The notes: generated by a model from the letters alone, not told the origin. A stretch of DNA of 64,000 bases from Sphingomonas sp. BK580 (GCF_014194975.1 NZ_JACIAY010000001.1:1-64000), one strand, 5' to 3'; shown: positions 35,200 to 43,715, counted from the first letter of the stretch. A program made the numbers and translations.

Positions 35200-36537
35200 G
35201 TGAGCAGCACCGATAACGCCTTTACGCCGAGTGAGCGCCGGACCGAGCGGTCGATCGACGCCGCCGACATGCGCGCGCGCTCCGACGAGGCAATGCGGAC
35301 AGTCGATCCGGCGCTGGAAGGTGTCGGCGAGCAGGATGTCAACATCCGCAACTACACGATCAACTTCGGCCCGCAGCATCCCGCGGCGCACGGCGTGCTG
35401 CGGCTCGTGCTCGAGCTCGACGGCGAGATGGTCGAGCGCGTCGACCCGCATGTCGGGCTGCTCCACCGCGGCACCGAGAAGTTCATCGAGACCAAGCCCT
35501 ACCTCCAGACGATCCCCTATTTCGACCGGCTCGATTACTGCTCGCCGATGTGCATGGAGCATACGTACGTGCTCGCGATCGAGAAGCTGATGGATCTCGA
35601 GGTGCCGCGTCGCGGCCAATACCTCCGCGTACTGTTCGCCGAGCTGACGCGGATTATGAACCACCTGCTCAACCTCGGCAGCCACATCATGGACGTCGGC
35701 GCGATGACGCCGAACCTGTGGCTGTTCGAGCTGCGCGAGGACACGATGAACTTCTACGAGCGCGCCAGCGGCGCTCGCATGCACGCCAATTATTTTCGCC
35801 CCGGCGGAGTGCGCCAGGACGTGCCGCTCAAGCTGCTCACCGACATGGCCGACTGGCTCGACACGCGGCTGCCGCGACTGTTCGAGGATTCGATCAGTCT
35901 CGTCGTAGACAACCGCATCTTCAAGCAGCGCAACGTCGACATCGGCGTCGTCTCGCGCGACGACGCGATCGCCTGGGGCTTCTCCGGCCCATGCATCCGC
36001 GCCTCCGGCATCCCCTGGAACCTGCGCAAGGCGCAACCCTATGACGTCTACGCCGAGATGGACTTCGAGGTGCCGGTCGGCACGCGCGGCGACTGCTACG
36101 ACCGCTTCATGGTGCGGGTAGAGGAGGTCCGACAGTCGGCGCGGATCATGCGCCAGTGCTTGCGCGACCTGCCTGACGGTCCGGTGGCGAGTCATGATCG
36201 CAAGGTGAAGCCGCCCGCCCGCGCCGAGATGAAGCGCTCGATGGAGGCTCTGATCCACCACTTCAAGCTCTACACCGAAGGCTTCCACGTGCCCGCCGGC
36301 GCGGTTTATGTCGCCACCGAGAGCTCCAAGGGCGAGTTCGGCGTCTATCTGGTCAGCGACGGCAGCAACAAGGCCTATCGCTGCAAGATCCGCCCGACCG
36401 GCTTCAGCCACCTTCAGGCGATGGACTTCATGTCGCGTGGCCACATGCTGCCCGACATCACCTCGATCTTAGGCTCGATCGACATCGTGTTCGGTGAGGT
36501 GGATTCGCTGAAAGATGACTGCGGCAGCATCGGGTGA
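35200..36537 (+). CDS. nuoD: NADH-quinone oxidoreductase subunit D (49 kDa), orphan copy
   Basis: Complex I 49-kDa subunit homologue (445 aa), which with NuoB lines the quinone-reduction site. Conserved parts are intact: [20 protein letters not shown] (quinone-site His), [14 protein letters not shown] (quinone-site Tyr), GRTION-type loop region [11 protein letters not shown], and the end region [13 protein letters not shown]. Two features are odd. About 45 extra N-terminal residues precede the usual start [11 protein letters not shown], and the C-terminus runs on for about nine residues ([10 protein letters not shown]) after VD, where NuoD normally ends with Arg. No nuoABCEFG genes flank it, so it is not part of a standard nuo operon. 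Start GTG 35200 follows CGGGAGACGATC. Confidence 0.92.
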   Translation: MSSTDNAFTPSERRTERSIDAADMRARSDEAMRTVDPALEGVGEQDVNIRNYTINFGPQHPAAHGVLRLVLELDGEMVERVDPHVGLLHRGTEKFIETKPYLQTIPYFDRLDYCSPMCMEHTYVLAIEKLMDLEVPRRGQYLRVLFAELTRIMNHLLNLGSHIMDVGAMTPNLWLFELREDTMNFYERASGARMHANYFRPGGVRQDVPLKLLTDMADWLDTRLPRLFEDSISLVVDNRIFKQRNVDIGVVSRDDAIAWGFSGPCIRASGIPWNLRKAQPYDVYAEMDFEVPVGTRGDCYDRFMVRVEEVRQSARIMRQCLRDLPDGPVASHDRKVKPPARAEMKRSMEALIHHFKLYTEGFHVPAGAVYVATESSKGEFGVYLVSDGSNKAYRCKIRPTGFSHLQAMDFMSRGHMLPDITSILGSIDIVFGEVDSLKDDCGSIG

Positions 36538-36638
36538 GCCGGCCCAAGGACGCTTGTGGCGGTGCGCGCAATCCGGCGCCGAGGTTGTCCTGATCGACAC
36601 TTCAAGACGTGGCGCACCTTCTCACGGCGGAGTAGAAC

Positions 36639-36806
36639 ATGAGTGATTGGAAAGTGCCGAGCCGACGAGCGATTCGCGTGATCGAGATCTTCGCCGCCTT
36701 CGTGGCGGCGATCTGGATCATTGTGTTCGTGGGTGAGAATAACAGCCATTCGAGGATCAAGGCGGGGCAGGATCGCAACGGAGGCGGCGTTCCGCGCCAG
36801 CCGTGA
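36639..36806 (+). CDS. small single-helix membrane protein
   Basis: A 55-codon ORF: MSDWKVPSRRAIRVIEIFAA then a hydrophobic helix (FVAAIWIIVFVG) and a basic C-terminal tail. GGCGGAG lies upstream. Read directly from the sequence, as it is too short for usual length cut-offs. It lies 100 bases after nuoD in the same direction and may share its transcript. Confidence 0.5.
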   Translation: MSDWKVPSRRAIRVIEIFAAFVAAIWIIVFVGENNSHSRIKAGQDRNGGGVPRQP

Positions 36807-36871
36807 TCGGTCACTCAGAGCCACCTGCTCGCCTTTCAGATCCGGGCATTAGTTCATCCTGGTATTCGGCC
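36805..36871 (+). repeat. dispersed intergenic repeat, copy 6 (most degenerate)
   Basis: GATCGGTCACTCAGAGCCAC, then TCCGGGCATTAGTTCATCCT. Matches the core of copy 2 (CGGTCACTCAGGACCACCTG) closely on the left. The remaining gap to 37154 shows no gene. Confidence 0.5.
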
Positions 36872-37154
36872 ATCAATACGCAAACTTCAGATCGAGCGTA
36901 AGGAAAGTTGTATCGGAAAGAAGCACTATCGCAAACGATGGCGCAAACGGAACGAGAGCTTCTCGCCCTGGTATTGGCTGAGACTTTTGAAAGTAAGCCG
37001 TCATTGCGCTGCGCGATGTGACCAGCTTCTTCAGCCATAGTCAGAAAGGTTTACTTTCCTGTTCTTCGAAAAGGTCCACGGGCGAGGCTCATCGTCAAAA
37101 GGAGCGGACGTAGTGCCCGAGTGCAAAGCCCAGACTCTACCTTGTAGACGAGAT

Positions 37155-37361
37155 CTACTGCATCGTAGGCGAGATCGGTAGACGTGCCCTGACCTCCTCA
37201 GGGGAGGCGGGCTGCTGCTCGCGACCTCCGTAAGCGCGATCAAGGTAGTGCCCCGCTAAAGTGTAGTGGGCGAGCACCGCTGCAGGGTTCTGTGACGCCT
37301 GCGCCATCTTAAGCTCAGTTTCGGCGCGCCTGTAGAAATACTCATTGTCATCCAACGGCAT
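37155..37361 (-). CDS. small hypothetical protein (sphingomonad type)
   Basis: A 68-aa protein with a helical motif EYFYRRAETELKMAQASQNP and HYTLAGHYLDRAYG, suggesting a short TPR-like or helical hairpin. A strong GAGGAGG Shine-Dalgarno precedes the ATG. Pattern similar to small proteins often found in Sphingomonas genomes; function unknown. Confidence 0.65.
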   Translation of the reverse strand: MPLDDNEYFYRRAETELKMAQASQNPAAVLAHYTLAGHYLDRAYGGREQQPASPEEVRARLPISPTMQ

Positions 37362-37810
37362 AGCGCCCCTCCTCTGGCGCGCTCCGTAGCCATTGGGTAC
37401 GCCGTCGATCTCTTACCTGTGTTGAAATAGCTACCAAATTCGTCCAATCTATATTCATGCTTTATTATGCCAACCTGAGTGCTGAGGGGTGACGTTGATG
37501 TGCCGGCGCAGTCTCAACCCGAAGGGCGGCAAGCCTTGTGGCGGCGGGGCTCTCGGCCAGCGCTTCTCGCGAACGGCATGGATGGGATCTCATTTTTCGG
37601 AGTGGATCCATCAAGTACCGGTCAGAAGCGGTCGAAGACGCAAGGAGGCTTGATCCAAGAGCCGTAAAGCGGAGGTCAGCGCTGAAGCGACGGCTGCTTC
37701 TACAAAAGTCAACTTCAGCTAAACACCTGTTTTAGCGTGATTCATCGTCCGAAAGCGGGACAGCTGATCGACGAGGATCGTTTATGCCGGACCTAGCGAG
37801 AGGAACGATC
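37362..37810. other. gap without recognisable gene
   Basis: About 450 bases, locally AT-rich around 37420-37480 (for example ATATTCATGCTTTATTATGC), probably promoter DNA for the divergent genes at 37155 and 37811. The open frames inside have no Shine-Dalgarno or protein-like composition. Confidence 0.4.
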
Positions 37811-38134
37811 ATGCGTTGGACAACGATAGTAGCCGCCGCTGCGGCGGCAGGCCTGGCAATGAGCGCGTCAGCGCAGACAAGCGGGGGATCGAGCACCTCC
37901 GGCGGCTCCACGGGATCGACCACAGGCGGCAGTGCCGGCAGTTCGAGCACGGGTCAGAACGGCGCCGGCACCTCAGCCGGATCTTCGACGGGCAGTCAAG
38001 GTGGAACGGCGGCCTCGTCGGGCTCACGCCAATCCGGCCACAGCTCTGCTAGCTCGCGTGGCAAGCATCGCTCCGGTCATTCGAGGGCCGGCGGTCAGCA
38101 GGGTTCCTCGACCAGCTCGCCACAACCGCGCTGA
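37811..38134 (+). CDS. secreted Ser/Gly/Thr-rich low-complexity protein
   Basis: A 107-aa protein with a signal peptide (MRWTTIVAAAAAAGLAMSAS, cleavage near AQT). The mature part is almost entirely Ser, Gly, Thr, Gln and Ala, with a basic His-containing tail (SSASSRGKHRSGHSRAG). No globular domain is possible, so a surface, matrix or desiccation-related role is plausible. GAGAGG precedes the ATG. A terminator-like hairpin follows at 38153. Confidence 0.7.
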   Translation: MRWTTIVAAAAAAGLAMSASAQTSGGSSTSGGSTGSTTGGSAGSSSTGQNGAGTSAGSSTGSQGGTAASSGSRQSGHSSASSRGKHRSGHSRAGGQQGSSTSSPQPR

Positions 38135-38152
38135 CCGGAGTTTGAGCGAGCA

Positions 38153-38177
38153 CCGGAGCGCCCGCTGGGCGCTCCGG
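38153..38177 (+). terminator. terminator-like hairpin
   Basis: Perfect 11-bp stem CCGGAGCGCCC / GGGCGCTCCGG with a 3-nt loop, 18 bases after the stop of the Ser/Gly-rich protein gene. U-run weak. Confidence 0.55.
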
Positions 38178-38313
38178 GGTTCGCCTCCCCGCACAAACGT
38201 GTTCTGCTACCCGGAATCGTCTAAGTATGAACACGGAGCCGGCGGCTTTCGACCTGGCGAACTGCGCCACTCACGCATCCCTCCCTTCACGCGCTCATCC
38301 GCGGAGTGAAACA

Positions 38314-38595
38314 GTGGCTCATGTCCGCATCTACCGTCACCAGGGACTTGGCAGTCCGGTGCTCCAGAAGGAGCGCTTCGGGTGGACGCTCGAATTTCTG
38401 TCAGATTCGCCGCAGCGGGCTGACGCCTTGACAGGCTGGGCCGGTGGTGCCGACACGCAGGCACAAGTCCGGCTCATCTTTCCTACCTCGGCCGAAGCGG
38501 TCGCTTATTGTTCGCGCGAGGGGCTCAGCTACACGCTGCAGGATGCGCCGCGACGTAGGTTGCTGCTGCAGAGCTATGCCGACAATTTCCGCTGA
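38314..38595 (+). CDS. NDUFS4-like ETC complex I accessory protein
   Basis: A 93-aa protein of the ETC complex I (NDUFS4/18-kDa) family, an accessory subunit restricted to mitochondria and alphaproteobacteria. Family signs are the RIY start, the W-x-LEF strand in FGWTLEFLSDSP, LTGWAGGADTQAQVRLIFPT, EAVAYCSREGLSYTL and the terminal LQSYADNFR. A GTG at 38314 with GGAG seven bases upstream gives the normal length; an ATG at 38227 would add 29 unrelated residues. It lies 1.8 kb from the orphan nuoD, which suggests a second, variant set of complex I parts. Confidence 0.85.
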   Translation: MAHVRIYRHQGLGSPVLQKERFGWTLEFLSDSPQRADALTGWAGGADTQAQVRLIFPTSAEAVAYCSREGLSYTLQDAPRRRLLLQSYADNFR

Positions 38596-38674
38596 CCACG
38601 CTCATCAGCGAAGCGTGTCGCATGATGCGCAGGACCACGCCATCGTTGTAGTTGGCCTGAATAGGAGATCCAGC

Positions 38675-38818
38675 ATGACCGATCACAAGAAGAAGGGCGA
38701 CTTCGCGAAGAACGGCAAGGACGACGAGGGCGGCAATAAGAAACAGGATAACAGCCGCAATGCGAAGGACCACAGCCGCACGGGTGGGCAGAACGCCGGT
38801 CACGGCGGTCACTCGTAG
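38675..38818 (+). CDS. small Lys/Gly/Asn/His-rich hydrophilic protein
   Basis: A 47-aa protein beginning MTDHKKKGDFAKNGKDDEGG and ending GGQNAGHGGHS. AGGAG lies upstream of the ATG. Composition resembles KGG-repeat or hydrophilin-like stress proteins; intrinsically disordered. No known motif is certain. Confidence 0.6.
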   Translation: MTDHKKKGDFAKNGKDDEGGNKKQDNSRNAKDHSRTGGQNAGHGGHS

Positions 38819-38856
38819 GGCGTCGCGCAGGTCGGCGCCGGTACGTCCGTCAGACG

Positions 38857-39867
38857 CTATCCAAGCGACCGCAGCGCGGCCGCGACATCTAGTCGTCCAC
38901 GACCGACGACCGGATCAGACCGAGTAGGCCGACGCGCATCGGCATGGGACAGCAGCGCTCCCGCAGCGGTCGCGCCGTCGGGCGCGGGTGTACGACTGAG
39001 CAGTAGCGCGACCGCACCAGCGACATAAGCGACCGAGTAGGAGGTGCCGGAGGTCAGGTCGCAGGTACGCCGACCGCATCCGACGATCACGTGCTGGCCG
39101 GGTGCCATGACGTAGCGATCCGCGGTCGTTCCGGCGCGGTTTGACCAGGGCGCGAGCGTACCGCGGGGCGAACTCGCGCCCGCTACCAGCATCAGCGGGG
39201 CGAAGCGCGGTTCGGCGGCATAGCGCGCTGGCCAGACCGGTTCGTCAGCGCCGTTATTGCCCGCCGCGGCGACCACCACGATCCCGCGCGCTACGGCCCG
39301 TGCCAACGCTGCCTCCAGCGCGGGGATCGCTCGGCCTGAGGCGAGCGGGAGACCGACCACCTGGGCGTTCTGAGCGACCGCATAGTCAATCGCCCGGGCC
39401 AACACATCGGCATCGAAGGCGCAAGTCCGCAGGCAAGAACCGTCCCGGTCGGCGCGGATCGACAGCAGTGTCGCGCCATAGGCGATGCCGAACGTCCCGG
39501 CGCCATCCACCCGCGCCGCGAGCAGGGTCGCAACCTGCGCGCCGTGACGGCGATCGCCGGTGTCGTGGCGGCGGTTTGGCACGAGGTCGATCGACTGAGG
39601 GGAGAGATGACCGAACAGCGCCGTGGCCGCTGGATCGATGCCGGTGTCGATCATCGCGACAATGACGCCGCGTCCGGTCGCCCCTTTTCGATAGGCACTG
39701 CCGATGCCGGACGCTTGCACGCCCCAGCTAAGGCGTGACTCAGGGCTGCCCGGTCGCGGTCTCGGCTCGTGAGCCACCGAGGCGAGCGCGGGAGCGAGGC
39801 AAGGGGACAGCAATGCGGCAATCGACAGCAAGGCGCTTAGCACGCCCCGACGAAACGGACGAAACAC
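38857..39867 (-). CDS. subtilisin-family (S8) serine protease, secreted
   Basis: Exported peptidase of 336 aa. A signal peptide (GVLSALLSIAALLSPCLAPA) precedes the S8 domain. The catalytic triad is visible: Asp74 in VAMIDTGID, His107 in RRHGAQVATLLAARV and Ser275 in LTSGTSYSVAYVAGA, with oxyanion Asn204 in AAAGNNGADEP. The GTSMAAPHVAGA consensus is altered to GTSYSVAYVAGA, a divergent form. Two Cys pairs (CLRTC and CGRRTC) may form disulfides. No inhibitor prodomain is obvious (only about 40 residues before the fold). Monocistronic. Confidence 0.9.
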   Translation of the reverse strand: MFRPFRRGVLSALLSIAALLSPCLAPALASVAHEPRPRPGSPESRLSWGVQASGIGSAYRKGATGRGVIVAMIDTGIDPAATALFGHLSPQSIDLVPNRRHDTGDRRHGAQVATLLAARVDGAGTFGIAYGATLLSIRADRDGSCLRTCAFDADVLARAIDYAVAQNAQVVGLPLASGRAIPALEAALARAVARGIVVVAAAGNNGADEPVWPARYAAEPRFAPLMLVAGASSPRGTLAPWSNRAGTTADRYVMAPGQHVIVGCGRRTCDLTSGTSYSVAYVAGAVALLLSRTPAPDGATAAGALLSHADARRPTRSDPVVGRGRLDVAAALRSLG

Positions 39868-40054
39868 AATTTAAATTCCTGGAAAGCCTTAGCGGCGCCA
39901 CCCAGATTGGAGTTAGACCGCTGTTTGTAAAGCCTTTTACCGACTTTCCGCCACACCTACGCTCCGACCGAACCTTTCTCGCTCAGCCATCGTTGGAAGC
40001 GTTAATGTATGGGATCCGCCAAGCTCAGGGCGGCGTTGCGAGAGGACGATCCAC

Positions 40055-40303
40055 ATGGCCGAGAAGCAGCCGATGCAGGCGGACGGGAGCGGTACCGAGC
40101 CGCACCTGCCGGACGAGAACGGCGAAGTGGCGAGCCGTCGTCACAGCGCGGGTGAGAGCCAGGGCGGCGCCTACCCAAATCCGCATAGCGGTAAAGACGG
40201 AGGCCACTTCCACGGAGGCCAGACTGAGCGCGCCTACCACGGCACTGGTCGGCTTGGCGAGCAGAAGACGGGCGAGCAACCGAATGCCGGATCGTCCGAA
40301 TAG
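40055..40303 (+). CDS. small hydrophilic disordered protein
   Basis: An 82-aa protein rich in Gly, Glu, Gln, His and Ser (for example GGAYPNPHSGKDGGHFHGGQ). No hydrophobic core. GAGAGGAC lies upstream of the ATG. Resembles stress-related hydrophilins; function unknown. Confidence 0.6.
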   Translation: MAEKQPMQADGSGTEPHLPDENGEVASRRHSAGESQGGAYPNPHSGKDGGHFHGGQTERAYHGTGRLGEQKTGEQPNAGSSE

Positions 40304-40514
40304 CGGACCGGAGGAGCCGCTCCAATACATGGGTGCCGCGACTACCACATGCGCTATCGCGCAGCGAGCCGATAGCTGTCCGGCGCGGCTCGCCGCCTAG
40401 GTCGTACGCGGACCGGCTTCATCCGAGTTGGTGCTGAAAGGGCGTGAAGTCCCGCCCTGCCGTTTGCTTAGCGGCCGGCTTCTACAACGGCCTGCGGAAC
40501 CGCCTCATCATCGC

Positions 40515-41321
40515 TCACCTCTGCGTGGAAAACGGGAAGAGGTAACCAGGATCGAACCCGCACAAACTTCTCAAGCGTGGTACGTCTAACAGGCGGCAAT
40601 CGGTCCCGGAACGAGCGATAAGCGAGTTTTCTTTTAGAACCTTGAAGGTTCGGTTGACGTGCACCGAGGTTAGGCCCGTGGCATCACCAATCTCCTCTTG
40701 GGTGAGCGGCAGGCTAAACGTGTCATCCCGCACCATGCCTAGTTCTGACATGCGGACGTGCAGCTCGCACAGTAGGTGCGCGATCATCTCAAAGGCAGTT
40801 CTGCGCCCCGCGCTAGCCAGCCATTGCCGCATGATCGCATTATGCGCCATTGCTGACCGCCACAGCGCTTCCATTAAGCTTAGCGAGGTGGCTACGTTTT
40901 CCTCGAACTCCCTCGCGGTCGGCGTAGCCACTTCACAGTCTGACACTGCCATGATGTTGTGGTCGAGCACTACTTGACGCCCACCGATCTCGTTCACCGT
41001 ATCGCCTGGTAGCAAGATTGCCGTGATGCGGCGTGATCCGGTCGGCAATATGATGTAGCGGGCTGCCATTCCACCCATGAGAATATAGACGTGGTCGCTC
41101 GAGCCAGATTGACGGGCGATGTCACGACGACGGGTGACCGTTTCACGTGCCCGACAAAGTCGCTCAAGCGCAGGAAGTTTGGCAATATGGAGCCGTTCGG
41201 CCGCTTCGATCCTGCGACACGTTGCATCGTCGATGCTACGCGGAACACCCACGCCTTTGTACACGTCCGAAGACGATATGGATCGGTTCGTAACCGACTC
41301 TGCTGCAGCATCACGCCTCAT
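40515..41321 (-). CDS. Crp/Fnr-family transcriptional regulator
   Basis: Regulator of 268 aa with an N-terminal cyclic-nucleotide-binding-like beta-barrel (VYILMGGMAARYIILPTGSR, ITAILLPGDTVNE) and a C-terminal winged helix (LPLTQEEIGDATGLTSVHVN, then RTFKVLKENSLI). No FNR-type N-terminal Cys cluster is seen. This type is abundant in sphingomonads and often controls stress or oxygen responses. It could regulate the adjacent stress-type small genes, which is inference. The frame may start internally; the N-terminal 25 residues are less convincing. Confidence 0.9.
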   Translation of the reverse strand: MRRDAAAESVTNRSISSSDVYKGVGVPRSIDDATCRRIEAAERLHIAKLPALERLCRARETVTRRRDIARQSGSSDHVYILMGGMAARYIILPTGSRRITAILLPGDTVNEIGGRQVVLDHNIMAVSDCEVATPTAREFEENVATSLSLMEALWRSAMAHNAIMRQWLASAGRRTAFEMIAHLLCELHVRMSELGMVRDDTFSLPLTQEEIGDATGLTSVHVNRTFKVLKENSLIARSGTDCRLLDVPRLRSLCGFDPGYLFPFSTQR

Positions 41322-41487
41322 TCGCAGAGACTCCCGATTGAAATAGCGAACTACTCCCTATTCAGCCTACGCCTGATGCGCACTGCTATGGCTCAAGCTG
41401 CTAGGGTAATTTGCGGACCATATGTTCGTACTTGCGAGCCGGACCACTTATCGCAGCAAAGAAGGTTAGTCCGCTGCAGGTTGCCAT

Positions 41488-42322
41488 CGGGCATGCCGTC
41501 CCCTGCCCCGTCATCATCGAGCGCCATCAGTTCGAGCGGGTCGCCGCGCTTCGGGCGACACGCAATCCGAGGCAAACGCCGCCGCATATAGCCGCCGGCA
41601 CGACATTGCTGCGCGGTGTGGCGAAATGTGGTGAGCCCGGGTGCGGAAGCGGCATGACCGTGCGCTCGGGCAAGGGTGGGCGGTATCATTACTACGTCTG
41701 CAACGAGCGCGTAAACAATGGCCGCACCTGCCAGGGGCCCAGCATACCACGCGACCTGCTCGACAAGGCGGTGCTCGACGCCGTCGCTCGGCAGCTCCTC
41801 GCGCCCATGCGGCTTCAGGCGCTGCTGGCAGACGTCGTGAACCTGTCCGACCAGCAGCGCACACGGCGCGAGGAGGAGCTCGTGCACGCTCGTGCCGAGC
41901 AGTCAAGGCTTCGCACCGCCATTCAGCGGCTGCTGATTCTCGTCGAGGAAGGCGCGATCGGACCGCGCGACCCGGCCTTTGCCGAGCGGATGGCAACGAA
42001 CCGAGCTGCGCTCACTGCGGCATCCGCTCGAATCGACACGCTCGAGGCGCAACTCGCCCGTGGTTCACGCCGCATCACGGAGGAGACCGTCGCTAAATTT
42101 GGAGAGCTGCTGCTGGCGAAGCTGCGCGACGACGATCCGGCCTTGCGCACCGCTTACCTGCGGATGCTGGTATCCGACGTGCGCGTCTCGCGCGAGATAA
42201 TCGTCATCTCAGGACGGCGGGCCGCCCTGGAGAAAGGTGTTTCCAGCGGCATCCCGCGCCTAGAAGGGACAGTGCCCATCTTTGACCGGGAGTGGTGCCG
42301 CTTACAGGACTCGAACCTGTGA
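41488..42322 (+). pseudogene. serine recombinase, C-terminal remnant
   Basis: C-terminal portion of a large serine recombinase (resolvase/invertase superfamily). It shows PVIIERHQFERVAALRATRN, the recombinase zinc beta-ribbon (CGEPGCGSGM ... YVCNERVNNGRTCQG) and the coiled-coil region (REEELVHARAEQSRLRTAIQ). The N-terminal catalytic resolvase domain with its active Ser is absent. The frame is open from 41411 but has no proper start. The final codons read antisense through a tRNA-Thr fragment (WCRLQDSNL), so the true C-terminus is also lost. It is a scar of an earlier mobile element next to the prophage attachment site. Confidence 0.8.
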
Positions 42323-42385
42323 CCCCATCATTACGAACGATCCCCCTAGCCCGGACTTCTGCGGGTTTCAGGGAAGATGGGCACT
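42271..42385. repeat. 12-bp perfect inverted repeat flanking the tRNA-Thr fragment
   Basis: AGTGCCCATCTT (42271-42282) and AAGATGGGCACT (42374-42385) are perfect complements 91 bases apart and enclose the tRNA fragment. They could be a long stem or the ends of a small inverted element. Confidence 0.6.
42293..42341 (-). other. prophage attachment site: 3' part of tRNA-Thr(CGU)
   Basis: On the minus strand the sequence reads the anticodon loop TTCGTAA (anticodon CGU), the T-arm ACAGGTTCGAGTCCTGT and the 3' acceptor AAGCGGCA followed by CCA. The matching 5' acceptor half GCCGCTT is not found nearby, so this is a partial gene, as left at one end of an element integrated into a tRNA 3' end. It lies between the recombinase remnant and the prophage genes, and the integrase gene is 1.4 kb away. 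The complete tRNA-Thr is expected at the other end, outside the window. Confidence 0.8.
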
Positions 42386-42588
42386 CGTGACACCCCGTGA
42401 AATACCGCGGATTTCCGTGATCAACTTCGGCTGACACCGGAGTCACACCGGACCTCCACGGGAGCGGCGAAAACCAGCGACGACGGCGCCTCAGGGCGCC
42501 TTTCACAGCACGACATGCGCACGGCGATCGAATGCGATTCAGCCGGCGCTTTCGTGCGTCCGTCGACTGCCCGCCCGGGACGCCTTCC

Positions 42589-43488
42589 ATGTCGCACTCC
42601 AGCTCGATCGAGCCCGCCACCATCTCGGCGCGGCAGACCTACCAGATCACAAAAGGATTTACTGCCCGCCTGAGCGGTCGAAGCAAGCGCGGCCCGGATC
42701 ACGGTGAAGGACGCCGGATCCCGCACAAGCACAGCTACGACGTCGCAGACTCTCGTGCTCGACCATGGACGAGGATCGGCGACGGGTCTGTCGGGCAAGG
42801 CTTAGCCCACCGAGAGGCGTTGCTGCAGGCCGCGGAGGAATGGTACCATCAGGGTTGGAAGGAGACGCCGGCGTCGGACGTGCGCGCCGCTCGCGCGAAG
42901 CATGATGAATTGCAGGCGGAGCATGCCGCTCTTGCCGCGGCGTCACCAGCCGAGATCCCACCAGGGCGACCAGCTGCCATCCGGATGGAGCTATCGCGGC
43001 TGCGGCAGGTGATCGAAGGTGCCGACCGCCGCCTTCGTCGTATCGACGTATCTGTCCTCAAGGCGCTCTTGCGGCACCTCGACTTCGCGACAGGCCGACT
43101 TTTTCCCGAGCACAAGACGATAGCCGAGGCCGCGGGATGCCACCCGAACAGCGTGAAGGGCGCGCTGAATCGCCTCAAGGCGCAAGGCTTCGTGTCCTGG
43201 GTGCGGCGCACGATCCGTACGGGGAACGAAGGCGAACGCGGACCCCAGCGCGAGCAGACCAGCAACGCCTACCATTTCGAGCATCGCGAGAAGATGCCGA
43301 CCCGTCTCTGGCAGCGTTACGCGCTGATCCTGGCGGCGAAGCTGCGCCGCCTCGGCCGCGTACCCGCTGCGCTCACGAACGCGCCTATCGCCCTCCTGAG
43401 CGCAGCTGGACCGGTGATGGCGGGGGCTTCTGACCTGAGAAGCGCGATCCACAGCCTGGGTGCTTCGATCCGTAACGCAAGGACATAG
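42589..43488 (+). CDS. winged-helix DNA-binding protein (phage or replication type)
   Basis: A protein of 299 aa with a central coiled-coil region (AARAKHDELQAEHAALAAAS) and a winged helix typical of phage or plasmid replication-related HTH proteins: LLRHLDFATGRLFPEHKTIA, EAAGCHPNSVKGALNRLKAQ, GFVSWVRRT. The C-terminal part is basic with a hydrophobic patch. The frame begins at 42532; ATG 42589 is chosen because the sequence before it is in the attachment region. First gene of the prophage from the left; may be a regulator or replication initiator. Confidence 0.7.
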   Translation: MSHSSSIEPATISARQTYQITKGFTARLSGRSKRGPDHGEGRRIPHKHSYDVADSRARPWTRIGDGSVGQGLAHREALLQAAEEWYHQGWKETPASDVRAARAKHDELQAEHAALAAASPAEIPPGRPAAIRMELSRLRQVIEGADRRLRRIDVSVLKALLRHLDFATGRLFPEHKTIAEAAGCHPNSVKGALNRLKAQGFVSWVRRTIRTGNEGERGPQREQTSNAYHFEHREKMPTRLWQRYALILAAKLRRLGRVPAALTNAPIALLSAAGPVMAGASDLRSAIHSLGASIRNART

Positions 43489-43530
43489 AATGTCCTCTAT
43501 CCACCTCAAGGGGTTGAAGGGATAAGGAAT

Positions 43531-43552
43531 GGGACCGCCTAAGGGCGGTCCC
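43531..43552 (+). terminator. terminator-like hairpin
   Basis: GGGACCGCC-TAAG-GGCGGTCCC, a perfect 9-bp stem 42 bases after the stop of the winged-helix gene. U-run absent. Confidence 0.5.
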
Positions 43553-43715
43553 ATGCGCAGATTGAGCATCCCCCCACGCCGCAACGGCACGACTCACCCA
43601 CTCGATCGCCAAGACCCGGCTGTCGAGCGTGGCGGCTTGCGCCGCCCCGATGCTGCCTGGGGGGGATGGAGCACGAACGGTGCCAACCGCCCCGACCGCG
43701 GAGCTCGAGGCGCGG

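Noticed and set aside
34984..36444. 486-codon minus-strand frame over nuoD
   Set aside because: It is the antisense shadow of nuoD, created by high GC; the composition (many Val, Glu, His, Arg) is typical of such shadows.
40540..40565. Possible tRNA T-arm like sequence (AGGATCGAACCCGCAC)
   Set aside because: It encodes the conserved C-terminus of the Crp/Fnr protein and no acceptor or anticodon arms can be drawn.
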